Below are positions 1 through 12,677 of a DNA stretch of 64,000 nucleotides, in pieces. Source of the DNA: Pyrocephalus nanus (taxonomy: Eukaryota > Chordata > Aves > Passeriformes > Tyrannidae); the NCBI GenBank assembly GCA_038380795.1, contig CM076270.1, positions 11,717,001 through 11,781,000 on the forward strand. The letters are read 5' to 3'. A program made the translations under genes and the position numbers. The number at the start of each line of letters is the position of its first letter. The stretch's first letter is position 1. The notes beneath the pieces are model-generated. The model worked only from the letters and a program-made list of their open reading frames with translations. It was not told the DNA's origin and searched no databases.

Positions 1-3000
1 GAAACACTAGTCTTGCTAGAAAAAGTTTATTTTTCTGGGAATGTCTAGAATGTTCTTGGTTCAAAGCAGGACAAGATATTCATGTATTAAGCAGTCAAAA
101 AAAAATCAGGAAAAGAAGAAACGAAAGTGGAATCTGTTAAAGCAGAAAGGACATTTTCAATCAAATCATAATGTTATGACATATCAATGCCAAAATGAAA
201 ATTTTGTTGCAATTCATCTAATTGAAAAATTGTAACATCTCATCAATTTGCCATTCTCCCTTTGAAAAAGTCTAGTTCTATGAAACTCAGATTTGCCAAC
301 TAGAAAATGTATTAGATGAAAAAGTTGAAGTAGCTGCCTTCATCACGACTCTGACCCATGGCTTACACTGAGCTCAGCTACACATGGCATCTGTGCCTGC
401 AGCCTTCAGATAGTTCCAGTTCTCATGGGCCTGCTTAAACTTGGAGTTTAAAATAGGCTTTTTCACTTTTGCAGCATCTTTTGTCCCAACATGCCTCATA
501 AATTATACACCTTCTAACGAAATGCATCCCTGATGGATGGAACATGACAGTAACACATGCTATCATCTACAGTGTGGTCCCTTGTACCCTCTCAGATCAT
601 TTATAGTTGAAGGTGAAGTGCCAGCTGACCAGAAACATGTTGAACATTTATATAAGATGGGACAAGAAGCCTCTCTGTTTTCATCAAATCCAGGATAATA
701 TATTTTGTGAATATGTTATATTCTATTTGTGTCCCTTACTAAGCCCAAGGCTGCCTGTAAAACGAATGGAGCCTGTGTTAATATTGTATGACAGAGAACA
801 TTAACGACAGAGAGAACAATTCCAGTGCATACTATACGGACTGATTCGGAGATGAAGTTCTCAAAAGCCAGTCTGGCAAATACAACATCCTTTTAGTGTG
901 TATTGTAAAAGGGTAATAATTACAAACATCAATACAGATAGTAGAAATTGGAGCCTGTGGGGCAATCTTGTGCTGAATTAAAACAAATATCTCCTTGACT
1001 ACAGCTGAGGGAAATGGCAGTGGCATCATAATTCATTTTAATAGACTGTAGAGAGGTTTGCCTGGGGAGAAATCAAAGTGACTTGATTATCCCATCGTGT
1101 TAACTAACATCTTATCACATTCAGGCTCTGTCCCTAAACCAATTTAAAACCCTGCTACAAGAGGCTTTCAAAAGAGAGATCTGGGTTAAAGTGTTCAGAA
1201 TAACCCCTATGCTTTTATCCTTTATTTCATGGTGTTACTAGCAGGTGTCCAGGTAGTTTTAAGTTCTGAAGCAGAAATGTATGCACACATGATAATGCAT
1301 GACCTGATGCCAGCAGCCCAAATGCAATCAAAATTCTGTTGTTTGGGATCTTGTGAAGACCTGGCTGCAGAGTTTGACCAAGGCTCTGTCCAAAACTCTG
1401 CATCACCTTTGACTAAAGCTCTCCACCACCTCCTCCCAATGTCTGATGGACCTTTGCAGCAGGAGCCAAGGAAGAATTCTGCTTCCCCCTATGTTCATCT
1501 GGCCACCAGAAGCAGCCGTCCACCAAGGAGCAGCTCTCCGTGTCTTCAGTGGAACTCCCCAGGCCTTTCAGTTTTGATGCATTTGTATAGAAAACCCCAA
1601 GAAAGTGCTTTGTGATGATGAGAAGCAATAAAAAAGATATTGCTAAAAACAAGTAGCATTTGGCAATCAGTTTGAGAAGAGGAAAGGCAGTATTATGTCT
1701 TGATATTTCCCTTCAAGAGGGAAAAGAGAGAAAGTTTGACACTCGCTGACACTGAGGTTTTTCATACCCTGTAATTTAAAACTCAAGAGATAAGCTTTTT
1801 CTAACAAATTAACATCTTTAATTGTCTATTTTCTCCAAAAAAATCTTCACTTAGATGGCTTTGCCTTTTTCAGACAGCTCGGCTTCTTTGAGGGAGCAGG
1901 AGGGAGCCAGGGCACAGGTGATTCCTCCATGCCACATCCTGCCAGCTCATGTACAGAGAAGACAGGATCTGTGCCAGCTTCTATCACCATCTTTCTATAC
2001 ATCTATTTTGGTTTTTATGCAGCACCCATAACCATGACAACTGCCTGCCCAAACTATCAGACATATGCAGAAGCTGTCTGGTTGTCAAGGTAGCAATGTT
2101 CCGAAAGTGGAGACTGGCGGAAGGAGAGCCTGGGCTGAACTCCTTGAACCACCCTGCACAACTCAGCCCATTTAATGAGGAAAGCGAGTGGAAACAGCTC
2201 TGCATTTTCCACCAGTGTTATCCCACTGCAACGCTGGGTCCCTGCGGCAAGAAGAGAGTTAGAAGCTAATGTCACAGCAAAGCGCTTCCAACACTTCTGT
2301 GCAAGCTCGACTCAGCTTATCACCATGACCAGGATGACTCATGGTATCTCCTCCTTGCAGAACATTTTGGAAAATGTGGGAGCTGGCCAGGACCAAGGTC
2401 TCTGACTGTAATTGAAAATGGGGAAGTACTCTATATTTGGTCTCATTCTGATTTCTAGCAGTTAGAGAATGTCCTGAAGCATTTTAATAGTATCTTGTGA
2501 CACGTCATCGAGTAGTTCACAGCTCTTTTTTACTTAAGCTCAGACTTCCAAAAGAGTCTCAGGCAACCTCCCTACAGCTCCAGGCAGTTTCCCAGCTGCT
2601 GAAAATTCACGAAGTCCATTTCCTTTGCTAGAGTCATCCTCTCCTTTCTACTATCTCGTTTTTAGGTGCATCCTCTTAGACCCTGAAACCAAACTCATAT
2701 TAAGTAAATGCTATCTGTAACAGGGCAGAGCAAGGGCAACTTAATAAACTGTCAAGCAACTGAGCAAGAGAGGGTGTACGTAACTAGGAGGCATATACTC
2801 CATTTGTCCCACACTTTCTCTTCCATCTATTCAGCAAAGATAGGATAAATTGACACAGAGGCTCCAGGATTAATCTGTTCATTACACTTGAGAAAAGGAG
2901 AGAGGTACACAAGGAGGAAACCTCTTGAGGATGGATATCTTATATTCCTGGTACTGGAAGAAGTGAGAAATTCTATCTTGCAAGCCTCAAATGGAATTGA

Positions 3001-6000
3001 TAAATGGCTTGGAGTTGCTATCCTGGACTTTCTCAGTAAGATTTGTTGGCACAGCCCATGCTGTCAGGGAGGACATTTTACAAAATAGGATGGCGATCCA
3101 TCAGTTTGGCGCTGCCACAAATTTCACTCAAATCTGAGCTGCAAGGTGGAAATGTGGGACAGGCAATGAGGCTGATGTGTGACAGGGCTGGGAACTACCC
3201 GCACACAGCACGGGTTTTACTGGGCTCACACCCTGAGAATAACATGCTTTGTCATTACACTCATACTCTTACGAATACAAAAACAGAACCACGGCATTAA
3301 GTGCCAGGGTACTACTGATGTTTTGCACTCTCCTAGGTCCCATTTATCTAATGGTGTTCATCCGTGCAGTGCTGATGCCTCAAAATTACACTGTATTACC
3401 AAATTTTGCTGTTGTAGGTGAAACTATTATTAAGGTTGCCTGATAAATCCCATGACAACCCCCTGTTTTCACATGCCTAGAACTCCGCCAAGTTTTGACC
3501 ATTTAACTGGCAATTTCAACTATTTTAAGATGAACTCACCTGGAAACTTTCAGTGATGACAGCTCATACATTTCCAGGAAAAAAAATGAAAGAAAAATAT
3601 GTTAATTCTGGTGAAGTTTTCTTGCAAAAACATCCCTCATCCTCATCTTTCGGAGCAAAGAATATTCACCCAAGCTTTAGCTAAGCTGATGATCTGTGAA
3701 AATGAGCAGTTCACACATGAGTACAGGGGAGATGTGCTATAGTTCAAGAGCTGTTACTTCCTACTGATTCTGTCCAAACTGAATGCATTCCAGTGAACAA
3801 ATTCCTGGCAATTTCAACTCTGGATGGTTATAGGCTGTGCCAGAACTGTTCTGAATTGACAGCAGAGAGATTTCTTTTCATCTATCTTCTCTGCTGGATC
3901 CTGACAAAATGGAAGAGTTGGCCAACCTGAATATAAATGAGAGAAAGTTGGACCAGCAACCAGAGAGACAAAGGGAAATATGGGAAAAGGAAGAAGGCAG
4001 GAGACAAGCTGGGACCAAATGGGCATGGATCAATAAAGGGAGCTACTGAGACTGTCCAATTTCAGAGAGTAAGATGAAGGAAGAATTAGTACAGAATGCC
4101 AAGGACAAGAAACCAGACCAGTAAGCAAGCAGGGCTGTGTTGGAAGAGAAGACCACTGTCTCCCTTACGCCAGCCACTGATGCTTTCTATGAACTGGAGT
4201 AATTCCCCTAGGAGACACCAGAACGGCCCAGTCTCCACACAACCTTCTGCCTGGTGGTTTGCACCACCCTTCTGCAAGTCCTGAAGACTTGTTCAAACCC
4301 ATGATCCACTGGGTATTTATTTACACAGTGTGCAAGTGTGCAAACAAAGTAATAAGTCCAGCACCCCCAACTTCTGCTGTTTCAGGTGATCTGCTTGGAG
4401 ATGCTCTCAGCAGACAAGGATCTACCTTACCCTGATAATGAGCCACTCAGCAAGAAGGGAACACTCTCACATGCTTCTCCTCCAGTACTTTGTTTTTAAT
4501 CTAGTCTTGTAAAATCTTTTTCTGTGTCAGGTAAAACAAGGAATGCAGTGCAAATTCCCATCAATTCACAGAATGGCAACAGATACTGAGGAAGAGAGGG
4601 ACAATTTTTTAAAATAATATCTAATCACCCTCAAGAATGACACTGAGCCCTTATGCAAGCTTCTGCGGAGAAAGCCCAGAATCCACATATGGCTTGCCCA
4701 CCCCTACAATCAAGCCAGGACAGCTCAGGACAGAGCCCATCACTCCTGCTCATAATTCAAGACTGTACCAAGGAAACATCACCAGAAATAGCTTCCTCTA
4801 GCACCGCAAACTTTGCCATCCAGCCTCTTGCACACTCCCAACACACACAGGACTGAACTGCAGAATACTCCCAGCTGAGCTTGATGTCATGTTTTCTGCA
4901 TTTTCTCTCTTCACTGGCTGTTTTCCTACACAATTAACTCACCAGGTGGATATCAGCAAGAGGAAGAAAAACAAACCAGGCTGACTTAAGTACATTAAGT
5001 AGAGCAGGAAATCGGTATCCATAAGCTCAGCAACTTGCAGAATATTAATCATCAAGACACAGGTGAGATGAAAACATCACAAACATCTGCATTTCTCAAC
5101 AAAGAGTGAGGAAGCCATGGAAGATGCAAAGCAATGAGCAGAGGATTAACTTGATTTAGCTATGGGAAAAAATAAGAGTTTTCTAAAACAGTGTTCAGGT
5201 GGAATTGCCAGCACAACTCCCAGCCGAGAATATCTCCCCTTATAAGTCCCTGATGCTAAAAAATAAAAGGTCTGGCACATGTATGAGATCCTGCAAGTTC
5301 CTTGCTGAGGAGCTCTAACAAATGGGTTGGTACCAGGGAGCAACCTGGCAGCCACAGGACTCCACTCTGCCCTTGCCTAACAGGAAGAAAGCTTTCCCAC
5401 ATGGGACTGTGGAAGAATTTACAAGTCCTTCTCCATAGCTGTGGACATGGCTGACAGACCAAGACTCCTGGTCAGTGCTCTTGGCAAAGGTTATGCCATG
5501 GGCACAAAGAACATTCACGTGTGCTCTGCACGCTGGAGATGGCAAGGGCATGACTGTGAAAAGCCCCTCGGTGATATATGTTTTTAACAACAGGAAAACA
5601 ACCTTAGCCCTTTACAAAGGCTAACACTGCATCGGCCTTTGGTAGCACCATGATCCATGGGTTATAGTTTTCTTGTTTTTGCCTGGTCCAATTCACAGGC
5701 AGCATCCTAAAGAGGTGCATTTATAATCACTTTTGCAATTTTCCAAGGGAATACTGAGAGGGTTTTTGCCATTTATAATTTCCTCCTCAATGTCATTTAT
5801 AAATTACTTCCATTTAAAAAAACAATCTCACCATAACCGGACTTTAGGCTATAAAAAATGGCTGTTCCAAGACAGAGGACAATTACTAGAGAGAAAGTAT
5901 CCTCCTGGTTCACATCGCCCCATTCCTGGCAATGTCTCATTATCCCTTTCACAAGTCCATCAAGATTCACTTTTAAATGAGTTATTGGGTTGGATTCACT

Positions 6001-9000
6001 GCCAGGCAGTGACCATTTGTTCTTGTGCCAGCTTTGGCCTTCAGCATAAACACTGCTGATATTTACCCCCTGGTGTTACTTTATACAGTAATTATAATGC
6101 ATTTTCATCTTCTGTTTTGCTGGGGACCAAACAAATCAGTTGAAAGCAGATCATACAAAAAGACCTTCTCTGAACTTGCTCTGCTCAATCTTTTTTAATA
6201 CAATTAATCAGAAATAAACAGAAAAAATCAGACTCTGTATCCGTGATGATTTCTTTATCATTTCAGTAGGCCCTCAGCTCTTTATCTGCACCTACTGCAA
6301 CTTGTGTGGCTGTTTGGCATTTTCTCAGATGCAATGCACTAATGGTTCCCAGTTTTGCGACAAACTCAGAGTGCAAATTCTTATTAATAGGCCAAATTCA
6401 CTAATATTTACTTAATACGACAATATCTGTGTAACTGATGCCTCAGTAACTCCAGTGCCCCAGAATTACTCCTGTGCTTCCTCCCCAAAGCTCCAGGTGC
6501 CCACTGCAGTGACAGCATTTCCCAAACTCAGCTTGCTATGGGCTTCCCTCAGTCAAACTTCAGCAGCTTTGCAACCAGGACAGGCTCACCCTTCAGCATA
6601 ACCTGTTGCCATCTCTGTTGCAGTCCTCTCCTGCTAATCCTGCCCTTCCCACCTGCACCAGTAACACGTGTGACAAGATAGCAAATGCTCACTGAAATCC
6701 CAACAATTCAGATTTACTGCATTCCCCTTGTCTAGAAAGTCAGTTATTTTACAAAGACCAGTAACAGAATAATCTGCAGAATTTACCTTTATTAAATCCA
6801 GGTTACAGTTTGTTTCATCATCACCATTGTTTTAAATGATTCCTCCCTTTTCGTATGTCAAACATGCCCATAACGCTGATTTTTCTCATTTTTAAATAAA
6901 ATTCCTGTTCTCCCCAGTATGAAGTACTTTGCCATGTAGCTTCATAAAATGTGTGTCAACAGACTCTCAATTTGGTATGTCAGATCCTTCAGCAGTCTGG
7001 GGCACCATTTCCTCAGATGCAGTTTCTTCGTTCTGCTTCCTAAACACTCGCTCTCTCCATCCTCTCTGACAACACCCTCCCTGCTGAGTGATGAAGAGCA
7101 CTATTCCTTCTGTTCCCATATTAGTGGTTAAACAGCATTCTACTATTTGTTTGACTTTTTTCTTGTTCTTTTTTTTCTTGTCTGTTAGACTAATTGTCCT
7201 TCCCTGCCAGATTTTTCCTATGTCTGGTATATTAATTTTAGTGCTTTTTACCTCTCTCACAGAGAAAAAAAAAAAAATCCAAGCCACTTTTGCATTCATC
7301 TCCAGAGCTCTCCAGCCTAGTTTGCCTCTATAACTAGTTTCCTTCACTTTTATGAAATAATAAATCTTTGTTACAGTTGAACGTTTAGCCTTCCATTTAA
7401 TTTAAATTGAAACAACTCATGGTCTCTCAGCTGAAGGTCACTTTCTATGTTTAGGCCTTCCATTATAATCTCAATATTTTGCAAATCTGCATTGCTTTTT
7501 CTTAGTTTAATAATTATTTGAGAAAGAAATCCATGAATTATCACATTGTGTTATATCTGGGCCCAGCATTAGGAGCAGTATTTGTTGTCGAACATCTATT
7601 TGGAGAATGAAAATCTTTCAAAATGACACAATTTCGGATAGCTTTTATCTCACCAATAATAAGAATGAGGCTTTTGGGTCTCAAATATGACTTAATACAG
7701 TGAAACACTTTTTTTTTTCTTTTGTGATTGCGTTTAGCCTAGAATAATTTAACCACAAAATTACAGCCAATTCTCATTAAAGCAGGCTGACTGCGTATCT
7801 CTCCACCTCTGCCTTCAGCAGAGCTCATTTGAAAAAATTTTGACAGTCTGTATCCTGCTTATTCCTGCTGAAAGAGAGAATTATTTTCATAGTTAATTCC
7901 AATTAAAATAATTAAAACAAGCAAGCTGTTATGCCCTAGCAAAGTTCTGTATGCAGAAGTATCACTGATACTTCAGCTGCTAAACCTGGGAATGAAACAG
8001 TCCTGCCAGAAGCAGAGGGAGAGGTACCCACCCCATGACAGAAACCCCTGTCTGCTCCTGCTGCTGATGGAAACCTGCTCTGGGGCTCAGGGCAAGGACA
8101 TGCCTGCTCCATGGCACGGCCATCCGATGCTGGAAGCAAAGCAATGCAGACTCCCCTTCTCCCCCAGCGTTAAGAGCAGCCTACTTCAATCATGCCGATG
8201 TAAATCCAGACTGCACAGACATGTGGCGAGTAATTCTCACTTTCCCCCGGTGAAAATAGAGCTGGGGCTGTCCTTTCTGCCTTCCTAGGGAGATGAAGAA
8301 AGGAGGTGCTGAGGCATCAGACTAGAACACACTGCTCGCATCTGTTTTGCTGGGCTGCTGACAGGCTGGGAAAAATCCTTGTGCACATACCTGATGCCTT
8401 TTTCAGGTTCTTCTGTGCCCTAAACAGAGAAGCCCTGTCCTCCAGAGGGGAACAGGGGGTGTTTGCAGAGCAGTCTCTGCTGCCTAAAACACCAGGATGC
8501 TTTCACAAGAAAAGAAGCGGCAGAGGAGGCAAGTGGCAGGCAGCTACTGACGGGAAGTGTTAAACATCCTAATACAAAGTCATAAATGGAGGCCATAGGG
8601 CCTGATCCCAGAGTGGGCACAGGGAGATGCTCATGACCTTCAGCCACAAACAGATCAGAAGGAAAACAACCACGTTCTCCTCCCTGCCATGCTGGAGCCC
8701 AAGAGTCAAAAGTCAGGATGACGGCACATGCTGTTCCCCTAATGAGCTGTCAAAACTTTATTATCCCTCGAGAGCCAGAAGTCTAGAAACTGCTTCAACT
8801 AGTAGATTTTAAGATCAGATGCACCTATATTAGACATGCACAATTAATGCAAAATCCAGCAGACTAGAATATATACAGCACAAACCAGAGTAGGTGCTTC
8901 CAGGAAAAGCCAACAGGTATAAAAGATGGGTTGAAAGAATATGGTCATCACACAAATGAAAAGCTGCCAAGAGATCAGAGAACAGAGCTAGGACGGAAAT

Positions 9001-9429
9001 GCTGCCAGCATCCTTCTTGCAGGATTGCTGAAGGCTCTCCTCAATTTTGTGACTGGACTTCGCAGGTGATCCCAATTTCTTTTTCTAGAGAAGCAGCAAA
9101 GTAGCAGCTTCAGGGCATTTCGCTTAAGCACCTTCTACTAATAGTTCATTTGTGAGACAGACAATTAATTAACACACACTCATTGGAAAATAAAAGCTTT
9201 CTTCAGCTCCCAAATTACTTGTTATCCTTTGCAAATGAGAGGGATTTTTCTTCTGTCACAACAAAATGTCCCTTTTAGAAGGATATCAAATGGGAAAGTG
9301 CTGGTAACCCCCTGTCCTTCGGCCCTTCATCCTTCCCACTGTTGGTTATGGGCCAGGTCAAAGGGACCCATTTCCAGCACTGCAAGGACAGTGATTTCAA
9401 TCACATACCTGTACCTATATTCACTACAC

Positions 9430-9490
9430 ACATGAAAACCTCCATTTTGCAGCTAAAATCACTGAACCAGTGCAATTCCATCACCAGGTT
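9430..9490 (+). mobile_element. Possible MIR-like SINE fragment
   Basis: ACCTCCATTTTGCAGCTAAA, followed by ATCACTGAACCAGTGCAATT, resembles the MIR ccattttacagatgaggaaactgagg block. The piece is short and could be chance similarity. Confidence 0.25.
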
Positions 9491-9639
9491 GGAAATTCCT
9501 ATGTAACTTGCAGTGTTTTGTGTTCATTGGTGGTTTCCTGAAAACATCCCCATTCTTGGTCACTACAGGATATTTTATGATCAATTTTCTCCCTTAACAA
9601 ATGCCAATACCTTTTCCCTCTCTTAATACATCCCCTCTA

Positions 9640-9715
9640 ACCCGACCCGCAGCCCTGGAACTGTTTCTGTTGCCCTTCTCTGAATTCCTTCCAATCTCTG
9701 AGTCATAAAGGAGAA
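9640..9715 (-). mobile_element. CR1-like LINE fragment
   Basis: TCTGTTGCCCTTCTCTGAAT (9666-9685), followed by TCCTTCCAATCTCTG, matches the reverse complement of the CR1 segment containing TTCAGAGAAGGGCAACAGA. Only a short, worn piece is recognisable and its edges are approximate. Confidence 0.5.
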
Positions 9716-11399
9716 TTTATTGGACAAAAGATCCACTTTTAATAATGCCTTCTGCTGTGTAATTTCACTGCTGAAGCTAACTCAGGCACCTTCTGTCCTG
9801 TTGGATTGTGGCTTGGAACAACAGCATGTCTGGAGGAATTTTGCTGAAAACACTCACAGCTGCAAAATGTCAGATACATAATGGGAGGTAACATCCTTAC
9901 AGTGAGAACTTGGGTGACTGGGAAATACTGTCAGAGAGGGAAAACAGGGAGACAGCACTACTGACCTTAGTAACTTTTGCTGTGACTATATCCATGGTGA
10001 TCGATACACAAATGTGAAAGCAATTACAAGCCATTGGCGTGTAACCCCTGCACTTCCCCCAGCATGGGAATCAGTGGGAACAAATCTCAAACTGAAATAA
10101 AAACCCATAGATGGTTTCTGAAGACCTTTTAATTAACACTGCAGTTTCCAAATGGAACAAGATAATCTCCCTCCATTCTCACTGAGCAACAGCAACAAAT
10201 GAGCTCCCTTTAAAGGCAGATCATCGGGAATGTTATCTCCTCGTTCTGAAATGAGAGTGAAAATTAAATGGCAACATTTTTTATTACTGACGATTGCAGG
10301 ATCCTCTCAGAGCTTCTGGAGAGTCTGGGAGGAGGGCTAGTGCACACCAAGGGAAGCAACACACACAGGAACATGTTATTCATTAAAACAGCGAGTATTG
10401 CCTAAGAATTGGAAATGCTGCATGGGTAACATTGGGCAACAGTCAGCTGTACCAACTCCTAGACCACACATCACTGGCAGCAAACATTTCCTAGCACAGA
10501 CAGAGTCACTGGTTTCTCTCTGTCCCAGCCAGTCTGTTCAGACTGAATTTCTATACTGGCAATAATGACTAACAGTACTTGTCACCAGTGACTGATAACA
10601 TGTTCTGGATGTAGACACCAGCCAAGAGGTGGAGATTTATTAGAGTGGTATTGAGTTGGACAGAGAGGAATCTTGACATAGAGGTGATAGGTTTTGCATG
10701 ACATAACAAAACTTCTCCACCACCCACTTTCTCATACCCAAGTCTTCTCCTCCATTCCTGCTAAAGTGTCCTTCCTGTCACTTTCCTCCTGCCCTTTAGA
10801 AATGAAACTACTAATACGAATGCAAACGTGCAAAATTTTGGGGGGCAGAAGATTTTTTTATTGCTTCTTTTTTTTAAATTTTTTTAAATGGAAACCAGAT
10901 TGCTCCTTCAAAACAACCAGGAATTTCAGCAAGTTAATAGCTCCAGTCTATATCTGAGTGCTTTATTGAAATTGCTCTGCCTCTCTCTTTTTTTTATCAC
11001 CTGAAGGCGGATGCTGGAATACAAAAGGCATTCGTGTAGCATAATGCGGAAAGAGGCCCGTATGCTTCTGAGACATTGAAGACTGATTATTACCTCTCTT
11101 TTTGATTTCTGGCTTCCCTGGTAAGTTTTAGTGGTCTTTGCAGATGGCTCAGAACCTTTCTGCTGGAATATTTATGAACTAGCTCACTGTAGCAGGTTGC
11201 TCTGCTGCTGCACTTCTTTCACTGGGTCTAATCTTGGCAACATATTTGCATTTGCACTTTAAAGACACCTAAAGACATTGCATAGCTTTATGTGTGCTTT
11301 TTTCTGTGGTCCTTTGCTTTCAGAGCCAGGAAGCCAGTTCAGCTATCTTCCAAACCATCTCCAGAGACATCTGAAAAGACCACTAAAGTATACCAGGGA

Positions 11400-11550
11400 A
11401 GCCTGGTATCCAAGGAAGGAAACTCCACAACCTCCCTGGGCAACCTGTCTCTGTGCTCAGCCACCCTCAGAGTAAAAGAACATTTCCTGGTGTTCAGATG
11501 GAATCTCCTTTCCATTGTGCCCATTGCCTTCAGCCCTGGAGCCAGCTGAA
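11400..11550 (-). mobile_element. CR1 LINE fragment
   Basis: The plus strand reads CCTCCCTGGGCAACCTGT (11431-11448), then CAGCCACCCTCAGAGTAAAA and GAACATTTCCTGGTGTTCAG. This is the order and spacing of the reverse complement of the avian CR1 3' region (a lone Trp-heading block, then the segment encoding the end of reverse transcriptase). It is diverged and lacks both ends. It is the clearest avian-type retroposon in the window. The family comparison is from memory. Confidence 0.65.
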
Positions 11551-12098
11551 AAATCCAGCTCTGCCCAAAAAGTTTACCTTGTTGTTTCCCAGGCCTGTGG
11601 GGTAATGTCCTCAGCACACATGACACTGAGAGAAAAGACTGTATGAAACATGATGAGATTGAGAGGAAGGGGAGTTCAATAAAGACAGCAGAGTGATGAG
11701 TTTTCATCATGATTCTAAATAAATGCTCAGGTCTTCCACAGACATCCCATGTGCAATGGCGGACGTGCCTGAACTTCCTCTACCTCTGTTCTCCTACTTT
11801 CAAATGGGCCCAGTCATCAGCCTTTCTGTCCGAGACAGCTTTGCTGACAAATCATCACTGGTTTAGAGGGAGTACTTGGGAGGTTATGGAAAGTTAAAGG
11901 TTCATTCAGGGCATCCTTTTCTATCCTTCTGCTCCTCTTGAACATTGGTTTCATTCTGCCAGAGGTCCATCTAGATGAGTACTTTGTGGCTGGTAGCGAT
12001 CAACACTGGCTATACTGAAAAGTGTAGGAACACTGCCTGCAGTCCTGAATCTCCATCAATCTGTGGTATCTTTAACAGCCATCACATATTATGTGGAC

Positions 12099-12115
12099 TT
12101 TTTTTTTTTTTTTTT
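12099..12115. repeat. T17 homopolymer
   Basis: A run of seventeen T residues lies in intron 3 (A-rich on the FGF12 transcript strand). No element body was recognised next to it. Confidence 0.9.
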
Positions 12116-12640
12116 CTGTTTTAAACTTGCTAATACTCTCCTGGAAAATGTTGTCAAAGATGCTCAGAGAATGAGGCTCACCCTCCTATCAAACTCCTCA
12201 GTGAAGCTGTGCTTCCAAGGACTCACCTCAGTGCTTCAATTTACCTCCTTTTGTCTCTTTCTCTTCTCTGCATACCAACCTGTATGACCTGTATTTCACT
12301 CTCTAGGACCTGCTTTGTGCCACTGTGTGCCTACATCTAATTAGTTTCCTATCTGCTCTGCTCTGTCACATCACATGAAACTTTCCAGGTACCTTCTAAA
12401 CTGCTGTGAGAGTACAAGCAGTCACTCAGTATACACCATCCTCCTTAAAGGATGGATGAAAACCCTCCAGTCCTAGACCAGTCACTTCATTAAAATATTG
12501 CTCCAGGTTAAAATGATTCAGCCAAGTTTGACAGAGGCCTCACAGCTTGCTTTCCATAGACCTGGCTGGTTCAATCACACTTTTCATCTCTCAAGTGCTT
12601 TCTCACAGAAATTTGCAGGTATTCCAACACTAAAGGTTGG

Positions 12641-12677
12641 TTTTCTGCTAAGGACATGGGATGTCCTTAGCAGAAAA
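12641..12677. repeat. Perfect inverted repeat, 17-bp arms with 3-base loop
   Basis: The left arm TTTTCTGCTAAGGACAT (12641-12657) is followed by GGG and then its exact reverse complement ATGTCCTTAGCAGAAAA (12661-12677). It lies in intron 3. The stem is too short for a typical microRNA precursor. It has the look of a recent template-switch product. Confidence 0.97.

Noticed and set aside
7088..7347. Frames with Phe- or Lys-rich blocks
   Set aside because: The blocks are translations of T- and A-runs (7170-7275) and are not real protein features.
12641..12677. MicroRNA precursor or intrinsic terminator
   Set aside because: The stem is only 17 bp with a 3-base loop, too short for a Drosha substrate, and bacterial-type terminators are not relevant to this genome.
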